12,471 nucleotides of DNA, from contig JALLPB010000856.1 of assembly GCA_036939975.1 (NCBI GenBank), positions 1 through 12,471 on the forward strand, in the 5' to 3' direction. The position numbers and the translations under genes are program-made. Below are positions 7,701-12,471 of this stretch, in pieces. Origin of the DNA: Cyclostephanos tholiformis. Taxonomy: Eukaryota > Bacillariophyta > Thalassiosirophyceae > Thalassiosirales > Thalassiosiraceae. The notes beneath the pieces are model-generated. The model saw only the letters and a list, made by a program, of their open reading frames with translations, was not told where the DNA came from and made no database searches. Within the stretch, counting starts at the first letter, position 1. Each line of letters begins with the position of its first letter.

Positions 7701-10700
7701 GATGACACGGATCTTTACACATGGCGGGAGGGTATTCTTGATCCGGGCGAAGTATGGGCCCAGGCCCAGTTGGAGTTAGAAAAATGGAGTTGTTTGCTTA
7801 ATGCAACAGGGGGGGCACTAAAGCCGGAAAAATGTTTTTGGTACTTGATTGATTATGAATGCGTAGACGGGGACTGGAGGTACGCGGACTCGGAGCCCAG
7901 AGAAATGGTGATCACTAATCCCGACGGGTCCACAAGCCCTATAACACAGGAACACGTTACGTCTTCCAAGAAGACACTTGGAATCCACGACTCCCCATCC
8001 GGAGGGAACAGTACTCACCTCTCTCACATTAAGGAGAAGGTTCGCACATGGGTGGGACGGATGGCAAACGGGCACCTTCCAAGCCACATGGCGTGGGTGG
8101 CGTACCGGCACCAGTTGTGGCCCGGTGTCCGCTATGGCTTAGGGACGATGACAAACGATCTCGAAGTAACGGACAGGCTCCTCCACACAGAGGACTACAG
8201 GATGCTTAATGTGCTGGGAGTAGTACGCAGTGTCGCAACAGGACTGCGACGACTGCATACTTCTTTTGGGGGTTTCGGTCTATTCAACCTTCCAGTGGAA
8301 CAACTGATCTGTCGCGTGAACATGCTTATGCAGCACTACCATACTTCCACAAACCTCAGTAAGAAGTTGGACGCCTCGCTAAGATATCTACAGCTTCAGC
8401 TGGGCACGCCGCACAACCCCTTCCTGTTGGACTATGTCGTTTGGGGTCATCTTGCTCCGCTGTCTTGGGTAAAGATGTTATGGCGTACATTACACTATTT
8501 CGACATACATCTCTACATGGCTTATCCGAGTATCGCGCTACCCAGGGAGAGAGACCTGGTGCTGATGGAGATTTTCGCGTCACTGGATCTAAGCAGGGAG
8601 ACAGTGCTACGTTTAAATCGCTGTCGAGTGTCCCTGGAGTCAATCTTTTTGTCGGACATCACCACCGCGGACGGGAGATATCTGGAAGATGCGGTCTTCA
8701 ATCCCGGCGGAAGAGGACGGTCATCGTCTTTCAAATTTCCCCGCGAGGTCCCCACAAGGGAAGACTGGGACCGATGGTTCGATTTCTGGCATTCCTTCAC
8801 GACCACCGGCAACAAACTCAATGTTCCCCTTGGCAAGTGGATCAATCCCACACATCGGATATGGAAGTGGTATTACAGAGCGGCCACGGACAGGCTCGTA
8901 CGGGTCGAAGGCACGACAGTATACCACTACATGCCGGCAACAGGCATTAGGTTTACAAGGTCCACTCGGTCTTACCAGGTATCACGCGAGGAACCGCATT
9001 CCCCGGGATCGGACGTTGGTTTGCCTATTTCGGTTGTCGGCCTGTCCTTGGACCGGGTGACGAAATTATCTGAGGGTCCAGCACTTACGTCTACAGCAGC
9101 CGTACATGCCAATTTCTGGGCATTCCTTCATAGTTTAGGGGGAACCTGGATGTGGGAAGTAATTGAAAGGGGCAAGGACACCCCGACCGGCGAAATGTGG
9201 ATAGTCGACGGCCTATGTAACGACTCATTAATCTGGGCTACGGACGGGTCATACGATCGCAAAAAGGCCTCCGATCTCAGCGGCGTAGGATGGATAATCT
9301 TTTGCACTCGCACAGGCTTCCGCGTCACTGGTACCTTCTGGGAACGATCAACTTCGGCAAGCTCATACAGAGCCGAACTCTTGGGCCTCTGTGCTCTTCA
9401 CCAATTTGCACAGGCAGTAACGGAGTTCTACAACGTTACAGGATGGTCAGCCCTACTGTGCTGCGACAACAAGCGCGCCCTCGAAGTATCTTCTCACCAC
9501 ACTCGCCGAATCCGTCCGAGTGCAAAGTGCGCCGACATCCGACGCAGTTTGAAGGCAGTCAAATCCATGTTCAAAGGGAATTTTTGCTACGCCCATGTAT
9601 ACGGACATATGGATCGCATGTTGAGGTGGGAACAACTTACGACCAACCAACAACTCAACTGTGTGTGCGACACGCTTGCGAAGCGATCGGTATCCAATGC
9701 TATCTCCAATGGCTATCACGACCGTGCAACCCAGTTCCTGCCAAGGGAAGACGTCGCTCTAGTCATATGGGGCAACAAGATCACGGGAGACATTTCCCCT
9801 CATCTGCGCTTTCACGCCAGCAAAGAGGTGGCACGGAAGTATTTGGCCTCCCGGCCGAAAAATAAATGGTCCACCGAACGGTTTGACCAAGTGGATTGGG
9901 AGCATCTGGACCTGGCTCTCAAGAACAAGCCTGATATGTATAGGATCTGGCGGTCAAAACAGCACTCTGGCTTCTGCGGCACTAGGGTGCAGGTAGGACG
10001 ATATTCCGGCGAGCTCTCCCCGGACGAACGCTGTCCAAACTGTGGACGAAGAGAAACTGCTGCTCACCTAATGCTCTGCCCGGATGAGGGCCGCACTAAA
10101 CTGCTGCAGGAGAACGTTGAAGAACTCACCACATGGATGTCTTGTGATGACCATACGGATCCAGAAATTTTGTATTGGATACCGAAATACATCCTTATGC
10201 AAGGCGACCGTCCACTTTTGGCAATGGGATGTATGTCCCCGCAGTTCAGGGCGCTGGCAGCCAGTCAAGACACCATCGGATGGCGGGAATTCACGGAGGG
10301 CCACATCTCCACGCACTTTTATGCCATCCAGTCTTTCCATCTGTCCATGTCCAGCAGCTATCTCAATGGCGCGGACTGGACAAAGCAGTTCATTTCCAAA
10401 CTTCTTCAGATTACGCACAGCCAGTGGATTTTCCGCAACATCTCTCTCCACGACAAAACACAGGGCTACCTACGCAACAAGAAGGCGGACGACCTTCTCC
10501 AGATCATAAACGAACTTTCAGAAGTTGCCCCGGAAGAGATCCCCGAAGACAGTCGCTTCCTCCTAGAAATAAATTTCACAGACCTTACAAAATCCCATCT
10601 CGAAACTCAGACATATTGGACTCTGGCCATGGACGCAGCCATCACCGCTAAAGCGTTGGAGTCCGCTCGCGGCGCAAGGGCCAAACGGGTACGCCGTCGC

Positions 10701-10919
10701 CTGAACACCAAGATTGCCGGACGCACCAAGCTAGGCATCGCGGCAGTCGAACAGCAAATCCGGAAGGATGGTATGCACAGGAGATCATCGCCTTCTGGAG
10801 AAGTACAGGTCGACGACAGCCTACAAGTGACCCTTGCGCGTTTTGTCAAACGGCGTCCCCATCCAGCTTCCATCATGGGCACCATGAAGTCAAACAAACG
10901 CCTCCGGAAGCCTGACTGA
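4698..10919 (+). CDS. Retrotransposon ORF2 polyprotein: APE/EEP endonuclease, reverse transcriptase, RNase H, zinc knuckle
   Basis: Catalytic protein for target-primed reverse transcription. Residues are numbered from the codon at 4698. EEP endonuclease, about 150-415: E190 (AFMEL), GGTG 236-239, YRP 282-284, D339 and N341 (IDVNSH), D384 (PIDG), D408-H409; the usual first-motif Asn appears to be Gln157. Reverse transcriptase, about 740-1060: motif A D888 and D894 (ADAAYCYD), motif B GLGQGNRAAPP (952-962), motif C FVDD 1000-1003, then KPEKC 1042-1046. RNase H, about 1508-1665: D1516, E1560, D1590, H1637, D1658, all catalytic positions present. Zinc knuckle C1779, C1782, H1790, C1794. About 1060-1505 and 1800-2073 are unassigned. 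Length 2073 codons, above most LINE ORF2s. The start is uncertain: the frame opens after TGA 4683-4685, the codon at 4698 is TTG, and the first ATGs are at 4884 and 4923. Entry from ORF1 by +1 frameshift or reinitiation is likely. No stops or frameshifts are seen in the body. Confidence 0.95.
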   Translation: MNNDRRPSRAAAGNGGGTSATAANSTTSALRRRGASRRATTHREDQSLLRSFRTRGQPLGQTMCGRGGYLAKLNYMDIKNMLDRQQALHKKGTLTDGEIKSLVKEWHDTRTEADLNSNTVEMEMTAMAKKLSRYNVERLGNMPTEREDGMMRVLVSQMGGCASMETREIKMSATEKLIRTYDINLCAFMELNFNWSKVNSSANLASWLQDEERELRSITAHNTTESDITFGKHQPGGTGMICRHEFIQYARKPSVDPRGLGRWCSWPFSCNPTHVTRIVVAYRPCQRKSEGLKTIYQQHMRYIQLRGLETDPTTLFDSDLSQQIQEWRGAVERIVLVIDVNSHPLYNNLYRQLKDKGTELEEFSHKCWGPTAPYTHHAGSSPIDGAYRSPEVEIVNLCMLNFAESPGDHRSLCFDISTRSLLGEFRFKVCRPVSRRLVTSQEGSVRRYNQIVREQFEIHRILARLDAVDKMTRYCGYPSPGWLRAMIIKLYKQMSEIRVHAEKNCRKILRPESDFSPTIQMWYDRIHAYLQLIRLQEGKAKNVGNVLRFARKQHIPTPELLTMEELKDGLQFARIRKADLRKQAKGLRKVHLRDCLIDAQTKRQHKRVAAIRQKCNREESKRMWYLIKRTVKDPANPSMLRVQRVVNGEVKEYIVQEDVEEAIQRECEIRFTLAHSAPIMKSLLGERLRYLSDESLARSIIMGTYDIPTDLDPATKLILEEIGRLGVKIVNGDKREIIITADDFRRFWKRVNEFTSLSMSGVHYGHYKAAIQDDTLTEALALQLTVVARSGIPPENWSVGLQVMLEKIAGVCLVEKLRAIQLYEADFNCYNQFVFGRNAMQTLTGSGYIPKELFSQKGSTAEDAKFDKTLMADLSRQARHPMIVSSADAAYCYDRVNHVVMSLVWLVLTNGNIPAIVATLICLQTMKFFQRTGFGESKTFFGGPLYTPYIMGLGQGNRAAPPSWIQLSAVLVNVFKQLNLGSMVQDPITAEIIHTMGALFVDDTDLYTWREGILDPGEVWAQAQLELEKWSCLLNATGGALKPEKCFWYLIDYECVDGDWRYADSEPREMVITNPDGSTSPITQEHVTSSKKTLGIHDSPSGGNSTHLSHIKEKVRTWVGRMANGHLPSHMAWVAYRHQLWPGVRYGLGTMTNDLEVTDRLLHTEDYRMLNVLGVVRSVATGLRRLHTSFGGFGLFNLPVEQLICRVNMLMQHYHTSTNLSKKLDASLRYLQLQLGTPHNPFLLDYVVWGHLAPLSWVKMLWRTLHYFDIHLYMAYPSIALPRERDLVLMEIFASLDLSRETVLRLNRCRVSLESIFLSDITTADGRYLEDAVFNPGGRGRSSSFKFPREVPTREDWDRWFDFWHSFTTTGNKLNVPLGKWINPTHRIWKWYYRAATDRLVRVEGTTVYHYMPATGIRFTRSTRSYQVSREEPHSPGSDVGLPISVVGLSLDRVTKLSEGPALTSTAAVHANFWAFLHSLGGTWMWEVIERGKDTPTGEMWIVDGLCNDSLIWATDGSYDRKKASDLSGVGWIIFCTRTGFRVTGTFWERSTSASSYRAELLGLCALHQFAQAVTEFYNVTGWSALLCCDNKRALEVSSHHTRRIRPSAKCADIRRSLKAVKSMFKGNFCYAHVYGHMDRMLRWEQLTTNQQLNCVCDTLAKRSVSNAISNGYHDRATQFLPREDVALVIWGNKITGDISPHLRFHASKEVARKYLASRPKNKWSTERFDQVDWEHLDLALKNKPDMYRIWRSKQHSGFCGTRVQVGRYSGELSPDERCPNCGRRETAAHLMLCPDEGRTKLLQENVEELTTWMSCDDHTDPEILYWIPKYILMQGDRPLLAMGCMSPQFRALAASQDTIGWREFTEGHISTHFYAIQSFHLSMSSSYLNGADWTKQFISKLLQITHSQWIFRNISLHDKTQGYLRNKKADDLLQIINELSEVAPEEIPEDSRFLLEINFTDLTKSHLETQTYWTLAMDAAITAKALESARGARAKRVRRRLNTKIAGRTKLGIAAVEQQIRKDGMHRRSSPSGEVQVDDSLQVTLARFVKRRPHPASIMGTMKSNKRLRKPD

Positions 10920-10979
10920 CTCCTCACTACTCGCCACCCAAATGTCTGAGGCTACATCATTAGCTTGTTTCTGGCTTTT

Positions 10980-11001
10980 CGGAAAGACTCCATTCTTTCC
11001 G
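10980..11001 (+). other. 3' UTR stem-loop 1
   Basis: CGGAAAGA (10980-10987) pairs perfectly with TCTTTCCG (10994-11001) across a six-base loop (CTCCAT). This gives an 8-bp stem in the RNA of the element. Confidence 0.55.
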
Positions 11002-11020
11002 CATTGACACCAAAGGGGTA

Positions 11021-11056
11021 GGGCCACTCTGGCGCCTATCGGCGCCAGAGGGGCCT
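11021..11056 (+). other. 3' UTR stem-loop 2 (strong GC-rich hairpin)
   Basis: CTCTGGCGCC (11027-11036) and GGCGCCAGAG (11041-11050) form a perfect 10-bp stem around a TATC tetraloop. Beyond one A-G mismatch the stem continues with four Watson-Crick pairs (GGCC/GGCC) and a final G-U. It is the most stable-looking structure in the window. A rho-independent terminator is not a sensible reading in a eukaryotic LINE and no T-run follows, so an RT-recognition or RNA-stability element fits better. Confidence 0.65.
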
Positions 11057-11078
11057 GCTCGGTCGCCCCGTCGCGGCC

Positions 11079-11100
11079 TTGCTGTGGTCAGACACGGCAA
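11079..11100 (+). other. 3' UTR stem-loop 3, at the presumed 3' terminus
   Basis: TTGCTGTG (11079-11086) pairs with CACGGCAA (11093-11100), one pair being G-U, across the six-base loop GTCAGA. It ends within a base of the inferred 3' end of the element. Confidence 0.5.
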
Positions 11101-11107
11101 TCAAAAA
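11100..11107. repeat. Candidate right target-site duplication (ATCAAAAA)
   Basis: This is identical to 851-858. Its position directly behind the last 3' UTR hairpin and at the drop in GC content favours a real boundary, but eight A-rich bases are weak evidence on their own. Confidence 0.35.
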
Positions 11108-11292
11108 GACCTTCGTCTATCCTAATTGTGCAACAGTAGAATTAGCGGTAATTTATTAAGTAGTTTATTTATTTAGAGTGGGGAAAATAATTGAAATCGA
11201 CTTATCTCGAAACAACATTTTTTTGGACATGGCCTGTCCAGTTTGACTTTTTTCCCGCCAAATCCCATTTGTTTCCTTTTAGATGTCAGTCT
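11108..11292. other. 3' flanking DNA between the LINE and the TIR element
   Basis: AT-rich sequence with no open frame of note. It holds a small inverted repeat CTAATT (11122-11127) / AATTAG (11140-11145) and TGGACA-tggcc-TGTCCA at about 11225-11241. No function is assigned. Confidence 0.5.
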
Positions 11293-11310
11293 TATCTCCT
11301 TGTTGGTCAG
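11293..11310 (+). repeat. Left terminal inverted repeat
   Basis: TATCTCCTTGTTGGTCAG is the exact reverse complement of 12270-12287. Just inside it, GGGTC (11317-11321) and GACCC (11328-11332) could form a small hairpin. Confidence 0.55.
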
Positions 11311-12269
11311 CTTACTGGGTCACTATCGACCCTAAGCTACAGTACCTTAGAGCAAGGTAATAGGAGGATTGCTTAGAGTCGGGCTTCAAGAGAGGATCAA
11401 AATGGTACCCCATTTTCCAAAATTGGTCAAAAACTTGTTAAGTTAGAGCGAATCTACTGACTAGTTAGTGTAAATGCTTTTCCATGAACTGCCGACCCCA
11501 CAGCAGTAAATATGGGCAACTAAACAGCACAGGCGTCTGCCCATCATGCGTGTGCAGAGGATGGTGACTTGAAACATCCTCATCTGTCAAATATTGATGG
11601 AGATATCTGGTTGGATAGACAGTTGGCATGTGGTCAGACGTGGGTTTGGCGGAGTTGTGGTGTTTGTGTCTAGGTAAAATAGCTAGTTAAAATCGGGTAA
11701 AATGCAATCAATGAAATCAACCATGGTGGCTGGCCATGTCATACCACCGCTATTTGGCCACACTCCCATCAATAAAGCATACAACAATCAACTAACATAA
11801 TATACGATGGGTCTGCATTGTTAAAACTAGAAAAAATGATGTTTAATATTAATTAAATGACTACCATTGGACATCGCATTGGTGACAAAAATGCATCGAC
11901 CATGTTGTCCACCTCAGCGTTCGGCCCACTGGACAAATTCAATGATGGCAACGGCACAGTGCTTGCCGCATGGGTGTTGGCTTCAAGAGGAGGTGAGGGG
12001 GAATGCCGGGGAGAGTGCCGGGAGGAAGATATGGGGACACTACTCATCATGCAATTGGGGTCATGGTGTTCCTCACAACCCCACGATGGTGATGTATTGA
12101 TGGCTTGTAGCTTGGCGAAATATTTTGGTATGCACATCATTGAAATATGCTGTAATACTAATTGGGTGTGGGGAACACGATGGTGGCCTCAGAATTCTTG
12201 ATGGGGGGGTCACTATGGTGGTGTTATTAGTATCTTAAAGGCACTGGAAATGGGGCCTCTATATCGACC

Positions 12270-12287
12270 CTGACCAACAAGGAGATA
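12270..12287 (-). repeat. Right terminal inverted repeat
   Basis: CTGACCAACAAGGAGATA is the exact reverse complement of 11293-11310. It is directly followed by an 18-bp palindrome. Confidence 0.55.
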
Positions 12288-12305
12288 TGTTCTGGATCCA
12301 GAACA
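12288..12305. repeat. Perfect 18-bp palindrome
   Basis: TGTTCTGGATCCAGAACA equals its own reverse complement over all 18 bases and begins at the base following the right TIR. It may be a preferred palindromic insertion target, a protein-binding dyad, or coincidence. Confidence 0.6.
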
Positions 12306-12471
12306 AGTCAGTCACTCACCTCTGCCACCACTCCTTAATTCTACGGAAAGCAACATCTTTGGTATGTGGGTCGCTTAAAATAGTTTTGCTAAACCCTACA
12401 GTGGAATTTAATATTAGAGAAAAACTGCATAATGTACCGGTATTCACCCTTTGTAATTCCTACTGTCTCAC
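12306..12471. other. 3' flank, nothing recognised
   Basis: AT-leaning sequence without an open frame, repeat or RNA-like structure that I can support. Confidence 0.5.

Larger units (their letters stand above)
859..11099 (+). mobile_element. Full-length two-ORF non-LTR retrotransposon (LINE) with APE endonuclease, RT and RNase H
   Basis: The unit comprises a leader of about 770 bases, ORF1, ORF2 and a 3' UTR of about 180 bases with stem-loops. Classification rests on ORF2: an EEP/APE-type endonuclease upstream of a reverse transcriptase with FVDD, then RNase H and a CX2CX7HX3C knuckle. There is no protease, integrase, tRNA primer site or terminal direct repeat, which excludes LTR elements. 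Both ORFs are free of stops over 3,078 and about 6,220 bases, so the copy looks young or intact apart from possible damage in the leader. There is no 3' poly(A). The end coordinates are inferred from composition, the last hairpin and an 8-base duplication, so each could be off by tens of bases. The protein resembles, from memory, LINE families of diatoms; the clade is not established here. Confidence 0.9.
10920..11099 (+). other. 3' UTR of the retrotransposon
   Basis: This short segment between the ORF2 stop and the presumed 3' end carries three separate stem-loops (10980-11001, 11021-11056, 11079-11100). No poly(A), A-rich tail or simple tandem repeat follows; the next bases are TCAAAAAGACC. 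Many LINEs without poly(A) use structured 3' RNA as the recognition site of their own reverse transcriptase, which is the likely role here by inference. Confidence 0.6.
11293..12287. mobile_element. Candidate MITE-like DNA transposon with 18-bp terminal inverted repeats
   Basis: The 995-bp stretch starts with TATCTCCTTGTTGGTCAG and ends with its exact reverse complement. A perfect 18-bp inverted match at this distance is unlikely by chance in a window this size. Both ends finish in TA, so the TIR proper may be 16 bp flanked by a TA duplication, the target used by Tc1/mariner-like and Stowaway-like elements. The interior has no credible transposase: the only longer frames (for example 11857-12201) give low-complexity Gly/Met/Ser-rich translations. 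Subterminal words recur near both ends (TATCGACCCT at 11324-11333 and 12262-12271; GGGTCACTAT at 11317-11326 and 12207-12216). It would be a non-autonomous element mobilised in trans. Superfamily and mobility are inferred. Confidence 0.5.

Noticed and set aside
11021..11056. Hairpin as an intrinsic transcription terminator
   Set aside because: No T-run follows and the context is a eukaryotic 3' UTR.
859..11099. LTR retrotransposon or endogenous retrovirus
   Set aside because: There are no terminal direct repeats, protease, integrase or primer-binding site. The EEP endonuclease upstream of the RT is diagnostic for a LINE.
11857..12201. 114-codon frame in the interior of the TIR element, as a possible gene
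   Set aside because: The translation is Gly/Met/Ser-rich with no transposase DDE/DDD motif or recognisable domain, and overlapping frames of similar length exist.
1..12471. CRISPR arrays, tRNA or rRNA genes, toxin-antitoxin or defence cassettes
   Set aside because: No regularly spaced repeats, cloverleaf or rRNA-like sequence, and no small paired genes were seen on either strand.

Overview
This eukaryotic window is dominated by one long non-LTR (LINE-type) retrotransposon on the + strand. It has two large, uninterrupted open frames. ORF1 (1628-4705) is a candidate RNA-binding, chaperone-like protein with a basic disordered N-terminus and an acidic Ser/Asp/Glu segment. ORF2 (about 4698-10919) is a polyprotein carrying, in order, an APE/EEP-type endonuclease, a reverse transcriptase, a type-I RNase H and a CCHC-like zinc knuckle. 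The motif spellings match a LINE family that I remember as common in diatom genomes, so a diatom or another stramenopile is my best guess for the host. That is recollection, not a search. I see no bacterial gene layout, no LTRs, no integrase and no protease.

Layout. 1 to about 858 is AT-rich flank with a purine-rich tract and no convincing gene. About 859-1627 is the leader of the element. It is strikingly poor in ATG: only one occurs between 881 and 1627, against 13 on the opposite strand. It also carries protein-like reading in more than one frame, possibly the relic of a longer ORF1 N-terminus. 1628-10919 holds the two ORFs, with the ORF2 frame opening inside the end of ORF1. 10920 to about 11099 is a short 3' UTR with three consecutive stem-loops and no poly(A) tract. 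An 8-base word repeated at 851-858 and 11100-11107 is a possible target-site duplication and would put the element at roughly 859-11099, about 10.2 kb. 11108-11292 is AT-rich flank.

11293-12287 is bounded by a perfect 18-bp terminal inverted repeat that begins and ends in TA, and it contains no credible gene. This is a candidate non-autonomous DNA transposon (MITE-like, TA target). A perfect 18-bp palindrome (12288-12305) directly abuts its right end. 12305-12471 is featureless flank.

How the parts would work together, from general LINE biology: ORF1 protein packages the transcript. The ORF2 endonuclease nicks the target. The RT primes on the 3' end, probably recognising the 3' UTR hairpins. 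RNase H removes the RNA strand. The most unusual points are the absence of an ATG near the ORF1/ORF2 junction, the ATG desert with out-of-frame coding-like sequence ahead of ORF1, a PIP-box-like motif near the ORF1 N-terminus, and the unreported-looking TIR element in the 3' flank.
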